NCBI GenBank assembly: GCA_003313425.1 | Contig: NHZP01000012.1 | Location: 1,116,001-1,180,000 of the forward strand | Source of the DNA: Pseudopyrenochaeta lycopersici | Taxonomy: Eukaryota > Ascomycota > Dothideomycetes > Pleosporales > Pseudopyrenochaetaceae | Direction of reading: 5' to 3' | Length of the DNA stretch: 64,000 nucleotides | Made by a program: the position numbers and the translations under genes | The notes under the pieces: model-generated | The model's database searches: none | What the model saw: the letters and a program-made list of their open reading frames with translations, nothing else | Told to the model about the DNA's origin: nothing | Shown: piece by piece, positions 49,877-60,930 of the stretch | Layout of the letters: each line of letters begins with the position of its first letter | Numbering within the stretch: position 1 is the stretch's first letter

Positions 49877-52247
49877 ATGATTGTGCGCGAGAGCCCCAAG
49901 TCGAAAGGTGGGTACGCCATACTGCGCGCAACCCCCATATTGACAGAGAACAGTCAAGACCAACCAACCTAATTGGCCGCCACAATCCCCTGTCGAGGCC
50001 CTCCTGAGCTCACCATCCGGCCGCAGAAAGTACGAGAGGCAGCGCGAGCGCAACTCGGTCTCACCATCCCCTACCAAGCGTCGCCCAATGTCGCGAGGCG
50101 GCCCACAAGAAGATGATGAGGACGAGGACGAGGAGACATTGCAGCTTAAGCTCCAGGCTATCGAAGCAAAGCTGAAAATCAAAGCGCTGCAGAAAGCGAA
50201 GAAAGCAGTGGGGGCGGGGGAAGAGGAGAGTAATGGCAGCTCCACGCGACCAGGCACAGCAACAGATTTGCGCAGAGTGGAAATCTCACGACCGCACACG
50301 GATATTCAAGTTCCCCACTCACCAATACGAAATCGACGAGCACCAGAGGAGCAGCGGAGTCCTGCGCGCGTTATACTTGGCATCGATAAGGGGCTTACCG
50401 GTCGCGACATCAGTCTAAAGCGACCAGGAAGTGCCATGAACGGAGGACTGGCACGCTCAAACTCAGCAAGACGAGCAGAGCCGCCCAAAATCAAATCATT
50501 CAGCGAGCGCATTGCCGAAAGCAGGAATAAAGAGAAGGAGCGCGAAGAACATGAAGCGAAAATGGAGAACAGGAGGAGTCGAGGGTTTGGGCTGCACAAC
50601 ATAGAAGGGCTGAAGGACCGACCATCAATATCACGGTCCAACTCCTCACTCAGTTCAGGGACCAGGTCATCGCAAGACATGCCGCCGCCAGCATCGAAGA
50701 GCCTGACCAGAGCGCAAAGCCTGTCAACAAATAACTCGCGAAGTCAGCCTGTATCACGACCGGGCTCGACACTATCCTCTCGGTCTGACGGCTCCCGCCC
50801 ACCTTCAACCCCTAGGCCTTTGTCGGGTGGCTTTGGCGCCGCGTCTACCGCTTCAAGATATGCCGAAATTTCGCAACGAGACAACAGCGCAGAGGCCTCA
50901 AGCTTTGAATCTCTCTCTGGGTTACACCTCAAATCACGCGAAATGCAGCACAACGTTGTTACGCGCACCCTCGAGGGCAAGACAGTACTCACAATACCAC
51001 AATTACTAAAAACGGTCAAAGCTCCGGAATATGATCCCCCTGACTGGGAAAACGACTATGTTGTACTAGGCATAATCTGTTCCAAGTCGACACCACACGA
51101 TTCTAAAAATGCGGCGCGAGATCAGAGTAAAGGGAATCGGGAGAGAGGCACTGATCAAACTGGGAAGTTCATGGTCATACGTCTGACGGATTTGAAATGG
51201 GAGCTCGATTTATTCCTCTTTGATACTGGGTTTTCGCAGTTCTGGAAGCTGCCCCTGGGCACTCTGGTTGCGATACTCAACCCAGACATTATGCCCCCAC
51301 GAAATCGCGACACAGGAAAATTCTCGCTAAAACTCACAAGTTCAGACGATACGATACTCGAGCTGGGTACAGCACGAGACTTGGACTTCTGCCATGCCCA
51401 GCGCAAAGATGGCAAAGATTGCGGGCAGTGGATTGACGGGAGAAAAACAGAATTCTGCGAATTCCATATTCAACTACAAGTCGACAAGAGTAGAAAAGGG
51501 CGCATGGAGATCAATACAATGACCGGCTTTGGCAACGGTCCTCGGAGCGGAGGCAAGTTTGGCATGTTCGGCGGTGGCAGAGGCGGGGGCGGTAAAGGTG
51601 ATGATCTTAAAAGAGAAGGCAAATACCACGACCGGGAACTCCACGAGACAGTCTACATTGCGCCTCGACCTGGTGGGGCTGCAAGGCTTATCGACCGTGA
51701 CGAACAGAGCTGGGAGCGCGGTGCAAACCGGGAGGAGCGCTTTCGCAGACAGCTCGCCGAAAAAGAAAAGGAAAGAGATCTTGCCAAGAAACTCGGCACA
51801 ATGGGGGACGGCAGTACTGGAGGCGATTACATGAAGCTAAAAGGGGCGAATACACCAAACTTACCAGCTCGAGGGTACACATCTTCCCAGGACGCAACAG
51901 GCGCGAAGCCAGACAAGCAAGTCGAACATGACATTACTGGACTACTTGGCCGTACTGCCGCCGACGTATCTCTCGCTCCTGTCAAGCGCAAGCGGGCACC
52001 ATCCGCGAAATCGACCTCGAGTGCGCCACTTGGCTGGGGATTCAAGTACGGCCGCATCCCATCGCCGAAAAAGGACACCAGCTCTGCGTTCCTCGGGACT
52101 CGTGAGACAAGTCCGGTGAAAAAGAAAGCGAGGCTTCTGTTACCCAATAAAGGTATACGAGAACCGGGAAGGGAAAGTCTGGGTGGACTGGACGTGGGCT
52201 TAATCGCGGCAATGGATGAAGACGATGATGACTTGGAAGTTGTTTGA
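49877..52247 (+). CDS. MCM10: DNA replication factor Mcm10
   Basis: A 31-nt first exon (49877-49907) and a second exon 49954-52247 give 774 residues. The first exon was found by joining MIVRESPKSK to VKTNQPNWPPQSP, which restores the conserved WPP..SPVEALLSSPSGRRK start; the 46-bp intron is GTGGGT..AACAG. Mcm10 loads with CMG and stimulates helicase activation. Seen: an acidic then coiled segment (DEDEDEETLQLKLQAIEAKL), a long Ser/Arg-rich linker, the OB-fold entry SREMQHNVVTRTLEGKTVLTI then WENDYVVLGIICSKS, FMVIRLTDLKWELDLFLFD, and the zinc finger CHAQRKDGKDCGQW with CEFH at about residues 490-518. A Gly-rich loop (GGKFGMFGGGRGGGG) and the basic Pro-rich C-terminus follow. Confidence 0.92.
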
Positions 52248-52624
52248 TTCTACAAATATACCCTACTTTGGCGAGGCGGTTCTTTTGTTCATCAGGTGGA
52301 AAGGACATGAAACGATTGGTATGGCGTTCTAGACGCGGCTGCCTGATTGGTCAAGCTAAGCGAGTGAGGTTGGATTTCGACTTTTCTGGGCCATTGAGTA
52401 TCTCCAGGCATTCACGTTAACCTTACATAACGAGTCTCATTTCGTATTATATTCAGCAGACCTGAATGGTCGTTTCTTATCACTTCGCTGTCCATTGCTG
52501 CTCCAAAAAGGTTTCTTCAGCCGTGCCTGTGAAGAAGCGTCATTTCAGTTGCTGAGGTTGCGAACACCCAGAGGATCAACAAAGCGAGACCTAAATCAAA
52601 CTTGCTGAATCTTTAGTGAACAAC
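52248..52624. other. tandem intergenic spacer
   Basis: MCM10 terminator and promoter of the ligase-like gene. No further gene. Confidence 0.45.
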
Positions 52625-54028
52625 ATGGCGTCTCAAGAAGTTGAGAAGACGGCAATCCACGCTCTGATCAACTATGAAGATCCTTATGTCCAACCACTCA
52701 TTGTCTCGGCTTTGGAAAAACGCCTTCCTTCATCAACATACGAGCTCATTACTGCCATGGCACAATTACCATCGCCATCATCTCGGCTCTTACAGTTCGT
52801 TCAATATGAGTCAATAGACTTTGATCACCTCATGGAATATTCATCGGCCTCGCTAGCCAATGCGTACGTTATCCGCAAAGCGCTAATCCGGAAACACTAC
52901 CTCTCGACCACAATCTCAAATTGGGTCACCAAGTACCCAGACTCAGTTCTGAAGAAACATGCAAAGCCGAGTGTGGAGTTTGAAGTCGATTATGCAGAGT
53001 TCTTAGACGATGCGCTGGTCGAGGCGTGGGAACTGAAAGAGAGTTGGGCGAGGAACGAGGCGCTGGAAATTGAGGATGAAGGGAGTAAGAAGAAAGAGTG
53101 GTGGATTCTGAAACCTGGGATGAGCGAGCGGGGGCAAGGGATCAGACTCTTTTCGAGTGAGGAGGAATTAACGGCCATCTTCGAGGAGTGGGACCCTGAG
53201 AGTGACGATGAGGAGGATGAAGATGCAAGAAGTGACGATGCAGAAATGTCCAGAGATTCAAGAAATGAAGAGAAAAACGAGGAAGGTAATGGTATCATCA
53301 CATCACAACTTCGTCACTTTATTGCACAGCCCTATATCCACCCACCTTTACTGCTATCGCCGCCGAATAGCACTTCCGAATCTGCCCAAGGCCTTCGAAA
53401 ATTCCATATCCGGACCTACGTCCTCGCCACAGGTGCCCTAAAAGTCTACGTCTACCGCTCCATGCTCGCCCTCTTCGCCGCACGGCCATATGTTCCACCA
53501 TGGGACCAAGGCCTCGAGGAAGATCGTGAAGAGGCCATGAAAGCACATCTCACCAATACATGCCTCCAAGATTCCGGTGACAGAGAGGGCTCTGTAGGTT
53601 TATTCTGGGACTTGGCAAACGACATACCCACGCAACCAGACTCCAACGGCACCACAACCCCAGCGGACTGGAAGCAAAAAGCTTTTGATCAGATCTGCAA
53701 AATCACAGGCGAGACTTTTGAAGCGGCCGCTCGCGGTATGAGCATACATTTTCAACCCCTCCCCAACGCATTTGAGATCTTCGGCCTCGACTTCATGGTT
53801 GGCATTGAGTCGGATGGGGAGTTGAGAACGTATCTACTGGAAGTCAATGCGTTCCCGGATTTCCGACAGACGGGTGACGAGCTGAAGGGGCTTGTGGAGG
53901 GGTTGTTTGAGGGGGTTGTTGATGTGGCGATTGCGCCATTCTTTCGGGTGGGTGGAGAGAGGGACCAAGAAGGCAAAGAGGAGGGGGAGATGGTTAAGGT
54001 GCTGGATATTGATCTTGGAAGGCGGTGA
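52625..54028 (+). CDS. Tubulin-tyrosine ligase family protein
   Basis: 467 residues from the ATG at 52625 (MASQEVEKTAIHALINYEDPYVQPL). It belongs to the TTL/Pby1 family with an ATP-grasp fold. Seen: NWVTKYPDSVLKKH, WWILKPGMSERGQGIRLF (nucleotide-binding Lys and Gly-rich loop), LRHFIAQPYIHPPLL, KFHIRTYVLATGALKVYVYR (core strand), AHLTNTCLQD, then FEIFGLDFMVG and TYLLEVNAFPDFRQTGDEL, which hold the metal-binding Glu-x-Asn. The acidic insertion at about residues 195-220 (EWDPESDDEEDED) is a fungal-specific loop. Human TTL adds tyrosine to alpha-tubulin; yeast Pby1 is a P-body protein whose substrate is unknown, so the substrate here is open. The codon three before the ATG, GTG, is not the start. 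Confidence 0.9.
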   Translation: MASQEVEKTAIHALINYEDPYVQPLIVSALEKRLPSSTYELITAMAQLPSPSSRLLQFVQYESIDFDHLMEYSSASLANAYVIRKALIRKHYLSTTISNWVTKYPDSVLKKHAKPSVEFEVDYAEFLDDALVEAWELKESWARNEALEIEDEGSKKKEWWILKPGMSERGQGIRLFSSEEELTAIFEEWDPESDDEEDEDARSDDAEMSRDSRNEEKNEEGNGIITSQLRHFIAQPYIHPPLLLSPPNSTSESAQGLRKFHIRTYVLATGALKVYVYRSMLALFAARPYVPPWDQGLEEDREEAMKAHLTNTCLQDSGDREGSVGLFWDLANDIPTQPDSNGTTTPADWKQKAFDQICKITGETFEAAARGMSIHFQPLPNAFEIFGLDFMVGIESDGELRTYLLEVNAFPDFRQTGDELKGLVEGLFEGVVDVAIAPFFRVGGERDQEGKEEGEMVKVLDIDLGRR

Positions 54029-55378
54029 TGCTTTTCGCTACTGTTAGAATTGGTAGTTCGAAAGGACGATGTGATCATGAATGACTATGATTTAATTGGC
54101 ATATTTTTTGGTCCTTATCAGTGAGACGTCCTACTTGTTCGCCCTTGTCAGCCCAATTCAATCTACTCAGACCATTGCATAATTTTTACGCCGTCTCTTT
54201 GCACGCTTGGGCATCTCATTGCGTCCTCTCGGTCCGTGTTCGTTTTTCCAATCATTTCTCTACGTTTTCGTATGCGCGCAGATTTACCCAATTGACATCA
54301 GAAATGCTTTGACCTTTTATTGAATTGAGCATCAGTTTTGGATAAACATAGAGGGATATTTTTCCAGCTGGTTAATTTTTAGGCAGCGAGAACGAGAGGG
54401 CTAATAAATCCTGCTTCGAATATGTGCGTAAAACCATGTAATAATTTTCCAAGTTTCTAAATTCTCCATGGTCTAGTCTTTGTTAGGGGGAATTAAATCT
54501 ATCCAAATCCAAGGTTTCTACAACGCTGATCCTTACCATACAATTCATCCCTAGAGCAAGTCACGCGGAATCCTAGCAAATGATTCATTACTTTCCTGTA
54601 TCATGAATTCCCAACTTTCTTCGCGTTGCAATTCTAGACAAAGACGAGATAGCACACATGAAACCGTGTACCTCATTCCGCAGAATGTAGGCGAGACCTT
54701 ACATAGCATTGCGCTGCAACTCTGAGTAGATATGCTCTCCGCTCATCCGAAAGAAATCTTCTGCCCTTCAGATCACAAAAAGCGGCAAACACGATCACTA
54801 CGGCGTGTAGGAATTTCTTCCAAAGCATAAGAAGCACTACGGATATTGGGATAATAAATTTGTAAATTTTTATAAAAAAAAAGGGGGAAAACAGACAGTA
54901 TAGTGTATATCTCAGCCCTTGTATCTTTGCATATCTCACAACAGCATTTTCTTCCAGAGAATAGGCATGAGTAAGTTGAATTTTTGGTTAACTTCTCATA
55001 ATATGCCTGAGAATATTCTCACTAAGTTTTCCCTTTTTATTCTCTTTACAATCATGTCTGGACAGCCAAGAAGAAGTGAATGGAAATAAATTATTACAAC
55101 GATATCGTAAATGAAAGGTCTGAACCACTCATAGCACATCCACATTTTGCATGGGTAGGATGCGGCTCTCTAGACTAGCAAAGGAACGTAGTGGTTCCCA
55201 AAACAACTTTTATGAAGCAAACTCAGCGACAAATTTGTTGGTAAGGATATGCAACTTTCTGATTCCAATGCTAAACCCAAGCCTATGCAGTACTAGAAAA
55301 AGTGTTATCGCTAAGAAGACACTACATCAGCCGACCATTTCTTCTATTGCAAGCACACTTCTAGTGTTTAACAACACC
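54029..55378. other. ~1.35 kb AT-rich gap, no gene seen
   Basis: The 3' flanks of two converging genes plus an AT-rich stretch, including an A-run and long T-rich tracts around 54870. No frame over 90 codons has protein character, and no RNA gene or transposon signature was found. Confidence 0.45.
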
Positions 55379-56651
55379 TCATTTCTTTCCCTTGCCCTTT
55401 GACTTGCTTCTCGTGCTCTTACTCGGGGGTGGCGTGTCCTCTGCACTTTCCGCCGCGACATCAACGCCCGAACTCTCATCTGCGCCCACGATTATGCCAC
55501 CATCATCCTCAGTCTCGCGATTGTCGGAATCAATACCCCTGTCTAGGCTTGCTTTGAGGTCCTGGTCTCTAGCTTTGCGCTCAGCCTCCCACCCCTTGAC
55601 CAAACCGGCTACGTCCTCTTGTTGCTTCTCCTTGCCGTTCCACGCATTGCAGCCGCCACACCGCCATCGACCGACATCTTCGAGCGTTCGGGCACCAGGT
55701 GGCGCTTGGCCGTTTACAAGACGGCATGAGGAGCAGATTAGGGCGAGGCGATTTTTGGCCTGCATTTCGTCTTCGCCGAGGAGGGCGTCGAGGATTCGGT
55801 CATACCAGTGCGTTTGCGTGAAAGTCGCTGCTGATGCGGTTGAGTACTGCTTCGTAAGATCGGCAGCGCCGAAAGCGTTTGGCGCGAATTCAGCCCCTGG
55901 AGCGTCTGGTGGAGGTAGTTGATGCGGCGGTGATGGACCTTGCGGTGAAGAGACATTGGAAGGCAGTCGCTGAGGGGTAGACGGTTGCTGTTGCTGCGCT
56001 GGAGATCGCTGGATGTTCGCTGTCGGTGGTGGAGCAATGCCAGTACGTGGACCTGAGGGCTGTTGTTTTTGTTGGCCTTGGGCCTTCTTGCGTCCTGGCG
56101 AAGCGGCGGATTCCTTTGGCTTTGGCGACGCGCCATATTTCTCGAGCAATTGCTGGGTCGAGTTGTACTTTGTGGCTTCCTTCAATCTCTCGATTGTAGC
56201 GTCGCGTTCCTTGTTGAGCTTCTTTAGATAGGCATCCGTGCCAGCAATGCGGTAGTCGAAGTAGCTCGTGAGCGCGTAGCGGAAGCCGTAGATGCTTTTG
56301 AATATTAGAAATGGCATTGAAGAAGCTCCAGATGCTCGAACTTACAGCACAGGCCCACCAGCAACGACAGTACCCTCAACTACACCCCAATTCCTCCATC
56401 CGGTCACTAGAGTGAGCAGCAGTGCAGCGAGAATGTACGCAAATCCTGCATACAGTGTCCACATAACACGAGCCCGCCTCGAGAGCTGGCGCTGCCTGTC
56501 ATTTGTGGCAGCAGCTCTACTGATTTTGCCAGTAAGAGTGTTTAGTGTTTTCTCAAACGAAGCCGCATCTTCGCCAGCCTGTTGTCGTGTTAGCTAGGGC
56601 AGCATTGCGAGGCGGGAACCTTCATACCCTCCAAGGCCAGAAAGACACCAT
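55379..56651 (-). CDS. LNP1: Lunapark (ER three-way-junction protein)
   Basis: Three exons, 56628-56651, 56346-56578 and 55379-56294, give 390 residues. Lunapark stabilises three-way junctions of the endoplasmic reticulum. The first exon supplies MVSFWPWR and the second AGEDAASFEKTLNTLTGKI, ending in the first membrane segment (WTLYAGFAYILAALLLTLVTGW). The second segment, VVAGGPVLIYGFRYALTSYF, spans the second splice join. A coiled helix follows (KKLNKERDATIERLKEATK), then a Gln/Pro-rich linker. The zinc finger characteristic of the family has C273, C276, C298 and C301 (ICSSCRLVNGQAPPGAR, WRCGGCNAWNG). The C-terminus is basic and acidic low-complexity. Donors are GTATGA and GTAAGT. It is divergent from MZM1. 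Confidence 0.93.
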
Positions 56652-56900
56652 TTCGAACCGGAGTCGGGAAATGCAGCCCAGTGTGGGTGCGTAGACACTA
56701 CGGTAGAGGCCAGCGAGGCATGCTCGTGTGAACAGCTTCGCGTTTCCGACGTCAGCGGGACTACCTGCAGCTGGGTGGATCGCTGCAGGGATGAGCCCGC
56801 GGATGGCGGTGTCACGTGCCGGCAACTTTCTCGTCGGCGGACTTCCGGTCTCTTTTGCCATCCACCGCCCAGCAACTTTGGATCAAATCTTGCCAGCTCA

Positions 56901-57354
56901 ATGTCCCGCGAGATGGCACTCGTAGCATACAGAAACCTGCTGCGGTCAGCGCGCATCGCTTTCCAAGGTCCGACGCCCGACTCGAGCAATTGAGAGAGAA
57001 ATGTCGAAGCTCACATTCGCACAGGGGACATGAACACGCTCTTTGCCGCCCGAGCCGAAGTACGCAAGAACTTTGAGCAGAACCGCAATCTAGCTACGGG
57101 GAGCGAGGAGCTATCAAAGTCCATTGCACATGCAGACGAAGTCGCAAAATTCCTACGGGAGAATGTTGTTCAAGGACAGCAAGCGGACAAGGACAAATAC
57201 AGTATGCATTGCTATGTGCAAGTGCTCAATTTGGTTGCTAATCTAGGCTACAGAGCTGCGGATACACGAGCATACTGAGCGAGGAGACAATGAGGATATC
57301 AAGAAAGCAAAGGGAAAGAGTACATTAGGAGGAGTCAAATGCTGTTCCTCCTGA
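56901..57354 (+). CDS. MZM1: Mitochondrial LYR protein Mzm1
   Basis: Three exons, 56901-56967, 57025-57201 and 57254-57354, give 114 residues, the usual length. Mzm1 is a matrix chaperone for the Rieske protein of complex III. Seen: MALVAYRNLLRSARIAFQG with the LYR-like YRNLLR, then MNTLFAARAEVRKNFEQNR, EELSKSIAHADEVAKFLRENVVQG, and the closing KLRIHEHTERGDNEDIKKAK, which appears only after the second join. The first intron starts GTCCGA, a weak but GT donor, and ends CACAG; the second is GTATGC..CTACAG. The joins give a continuous family-like protein, so I am confident in the model despite the donor. It ends 89 bp from the convergent Slt11 gene. Confidence 0.9.
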
Positions 57355-57443
57355 GCTTTTGTCCAGCCTGAAATGGAAAGTGATACCCATGCATGTTCAA
57401 ATGCGACCCAAAACGCCGTCCCAATGCCAAGTGTGTTCTCGTG

Positions 57444-58698
57444 CTAGTTGCCAGCCAAACTGGCGTAGTTGACCTCGTCATCTGCGCCGGGAGGAGGTGC
57501 AATCGGCGCCATGTTGTCGAAGCTGTTTTGCGGAGCGGCTTCAATGGCAGCCTGTGCAGCAGCAGCTCGTCGCGACGAGCCCGCTGCTTGTCTTCCTTCT
57601 CTCGCGTATTGCATCCTGACGTTCTGGTCCAGACTGTCCAACTGTTTGGGCTTGCCCCAGGTGACGCGCATCGGACAACCCTTGATTACCACTCTGCCTT
57701 TGAGGGTCTCAGCCGCCGTCTCAGCGTCCTTGCGCTTGACGTAGTTGACGTATGCGCAATGCGCTCGATGTGAACATACGAGCGAGCGAAGTTGACCGTA
57801 TTGTGCGAAGTGGACGCGGATTTCGTGCTCGGGGAGATCGTCCTCGACACCGGTAACGAAGAGTGATGCAACATTCGGGTCTGCCGGCGGCAGCCAGTCT
57901 TGCGGGCTCGGTTCGGCAGCTGGACCGCCCATCCGGCCTCCTCTTCCAGGCCTCATACTTCCTCGTGCACCAGGTGTGCCCCGCGAGTCCCGGGTCCTTA
58001 TGGGGCCTGGGGTATGGCCGCCTGCACTGCTCCCACCAGGTGCCGGAAGTGCCTTTTGTCCACTCTCCTCTGCCTCTGCCTCTAACCGCCGCTGTTTCTT
58101 GTGGTAGGGCTCACTCTGTGCCAGGCGCTTAAGCAAGTCGCGTGCTTTCTCGTCTGTCTTTTCGTATGCCTCCATAGCTCCTCTCCCCTCTTCGATCTCC
58201 TTCTCGTGTTCTTGCGCGTAGAACTGACGGTTGATGTCGCTTTGCGGGCCAGGCGCCACCATCTTCAACGCGGCGTCACGTACAACGATGGGCAGACCGA
58301 ATGACAAATCCAGCATGCAGCACTGGCAGCAGTTCTTGAGGCGGGCGCATGTCAGGCAGATGTTTGTGCGTTTCTGGCGTGCGGTGCGGTCGGCTTTCCA
58401 GCGGAATATGGTAAAGGGTCGTGTGCATATTTTACATTCCTGTGGTAGTCAGTATGCATACTATGAAGTGGATCTGGATGGTAATGCTGGAGGCCTTTGC
58501 GATCATTGCGAGTCAAAAGCGACAAAGGCAGCGCGCGAAGTCATCCAGCCTACCGCGGGAGGCAGCACTTACAGCTCCATGGTCTTCCTTCAGCATCTGC
58601 ACATAGGGGTTGTCGGGCAGGCATTTCTCGCATACGGACGGGAAATCTGTAGTTTCCCACCCGGATCGATTCAGGTCCTGCTTGATCTGCGGAGGCAT
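57444..58698 (-). CDS. SLT11: Pre-mRNA-splicing factor Slt11/Ecm2 (RBM22-like)
   Basis: Exons 58573-58698 and 57444-58439 give 373 residues. It is a spliceosome NTC-related factor that contacts U6 and the catalytic core. Seen: MPPQIKQDLNRSGWETTDFP then CEKC, which joins to ECKICTRPFTIFRWKADRTARQKR and CLTCARLKNCCQCCMLDLSFGLP: the conserved zinc-finger block. Then a helical linker, a Pro/Gly-rich stretch (RGTPGARGSMRPGRGGRMG) and the RRM at about 233-310 with SLFVTGVEDDLPEHEIR, HFAQYGQLRSLVCSHRAHCAYVNY and MRVTWGKPK. The RNP1-like CAYVNY suits RBM22 relatives. The intron is GTAAGT..CCACAG. It is divergent from ERG6. Confidence 0.93.
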
Positions 58699-59138
58699 CT
58701 TCGAGGCGGTACGGGCTGATTGTGGTCGATAGTGTACGGTCTCGTCGGCGGGCGACTTGGGCAAGCGTATCGGGAGTGCCTGGGTACGTAGTGGTGGGGC
58801 GCAGTATTGCACGGCAGCGTCGTGGCTCGCTTTCGCAGACAGACTGAACGGCGGCGGATATGACGCTAGAAATCTCCAGGGCCTCCAGGACTTGGCACAT
58901 GCCGGTGGCGACCGCTAGTTCGCTCCGTGCCTGGCCGCGTACAGAGCGCGCCGTGATTGGGCAGATGCAAAGTTCCCCCTTTGAAATTGTCCAAATCTCC
59001 TACCGCTCTTTTCCCCCAAAACGAGCTGCTTGCCATTATTTAGACCCTTCCCTTCCTCAATTGCCACTATTTCGTTCTAATTCACCCTTCTCCTTCACTA
59101 TCCTTCAACACCAGGCATCTAGTCCATAATCATTCAAC
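58699..59138. promoter_or_regulatory. divergent promoter SLT11 / ERG6
   Basis: About 440 bp between two divergent starts. Pyrimidine-rich sequence precedes the ERG6 ATG. I recognise no sterol-response element with confidence. Confidence 0.4.
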
Positions 59139-60375
59139 ATGGCTCCCATTGCGCTCGAAAAGGAAGACCACACCCGTGATGCCGAGTTCAACAAGGCCAT
59201 GCACGGCAAGTCTGCTAAGGCTCGCGGTGGTATGACAGCCATGTTGCAGAAAGACAAGGCCGCACAACAGGCCGCTGTCGACGAGTACTTCAAGCACTGG
59301 GACAACAAGGCTGCCGCCGACGAGACCGAGGAGACGCGAAAGGTAGGCGATAGGAGGCTCCCTCCCGATCACATGCTAACATTGCACAAGGAACGACGAG
59401 ACGAATACGCTACCCTCACGAGGCACTACTACAACCTTGCCACTGATCTGTACGAGTATGGCTGGGGCCAGAGCTTCCACTTTTGTCGCTATGCTTATGG
59501 CGAGGGCTTCTACCAGGCCATTGCTCGCCACGAGCACTACCTAGCGCACAAGATGAACCTCCAGGACAACATGCGCGTCTTGGATGTTGGCTGTGGTGTA
59601 GGAGGACCCGCGCGTGAGATTGTCAAGTTTGCTGGTGTCAACGTCATTGGCCTCAACAACAACGACTACCAGATTGAGCGTGCGACAGCGTATGCCGAGA
59701 AGGAGGGCCTCTCAGACAAGCTCAAGTTCACCAAGGGTGACTTCATGGTATTGCTCACCCCTCAATTCCTGTGCTTCTCAACTGACTCGCGACCAGCAAA
59801 TGTCTTTCCCCGATAACTCGTTCGATGCTGTCTACGCTATTGAGGCGACCGTTCATGCGCCTTCGCTCGAGGGCATCTACAGCGAGATCTTCCGCGTGCT
59901 TAAGCCCGGAGGTGTCTTCGGTGTCTATGAGTGGCTCATGACCGACAAATACGACAACGACAACCCACACCACCGTGAGATCCGTCTCGGAATCGAGATT
60001 GGTGACGGCATCTCCAACATGGAGAAGGTTGAGGTTGCGCTGAAGGCTATGGAGACGGCTGGTTTCGTCATGGAGCACCATGAGGACCTGGCTGACAGGG
60101 ACGACCCTTACCCATGGTACTGGCCGCTCTCTGGCCAGCTCAGCTACATCAGCTCTATCGGCGACATTCCCACCATTCTTCGCATGACCAAGATTGGACG
60201 AGGCATCATCCACAAGTTCGTCGGTGGCCTTGAGATGATTGGCCTAGCGCCTAGGGGCACCCAGAAGACTGCTGACAGTCTTGCTCTTGCAGCCGACTGC
60301 CTGGTCGCTGGTGGCCGCGAGAAGCTCTTCACACCAATGTACCTGATGGTTGGCCGGAAACCAGCAGATGCTTGA
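59139..60375 (+). CDS. ERG6: Sterol 24-C-methyltransferase Erg6
   Basis: Exons 59139-59342, 59391-59747 and 59797-60375 give 379 residues. The enzyme methylates C24 of zymosterol or lanosterol with S-adenosylmethionine in ergosterol synthesis. Seen: FKHWDNKAAADETEETRK joined to ERRDEYATLTRHYYNLATD, LYEYGWGQSFHFCRYAYGE (sterol-binding region I), VLDVGCGVGGPAREI (SAM loop), VIGLNNNDYQIERA, then [27 protein letters not shown] across the second join. A C-terminal sterol-methyltransferase domain ends KLFTPMYLMVGRKP. The first intron, 48 bp, is a multiple of three and stop-free, so unspliced RNA stays open with 16 extra residues; family alignment favours splicing. Confidence 0.96.
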
Positions 60376-60930
60376 GCGCTTCTCTTCACCCTTTATTCGC
60401 TTCTCTAGACGTCATTTCGCATTTGGGACTGCATCCTGGCCTGATGGGCATTTTCCTTCGACATGGAGCATTACTTGTTGGCTCATTCATCCTTCGCGTC
60501 GTGCAAGACGCTCAAAATATTACTGTAATAACTGGTAGCAAGCGCCAAAGAAGACTTAGGGACGGTGATGGTAACGCGAGACGCGAGCATAGACTAAATG
60601 CACAAAGTAATACCTGTAATATTTCTGCTGCGATGCTATCAAGTGACGAGCAATCGATTAACCCGTTGGACAGCTTCTTGAATAGACACCGTGTGATTAA
60701 TGTGCCGCTCGTGCTTGGTGTGGTTGCTATCGAGCTGTGCTGAGTGTTGGGCCCTGGCGCGCTAATTATCAGAGCTTGGGTGCAGGGGCCTGCTCAACGA
60801 CTTCGCATCCCCGACCTCCGAAGAAATTGTCCAGCAGCTTCAACCTGTCGAACAGCCTCAGCGGCCATCACTCGCCCGCGGCAAATCTCCTCCACGATCT
60901 CCGTCACTATACCCCATCACAATTGACGCA
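60376..60930. other. tandem spacer ERG6-PDB1
   Basis: ERG6 terminator and PDB1 promoter. Frames here lack family features. Confidence 0.4.

Noticed and set aside
52616..52624. Upstream GTG start for the ligase-like gene
   Set aside because: Nuclear genes of this type start at ATG; the ATG at 52625 directly precedes the protein-like sequence.
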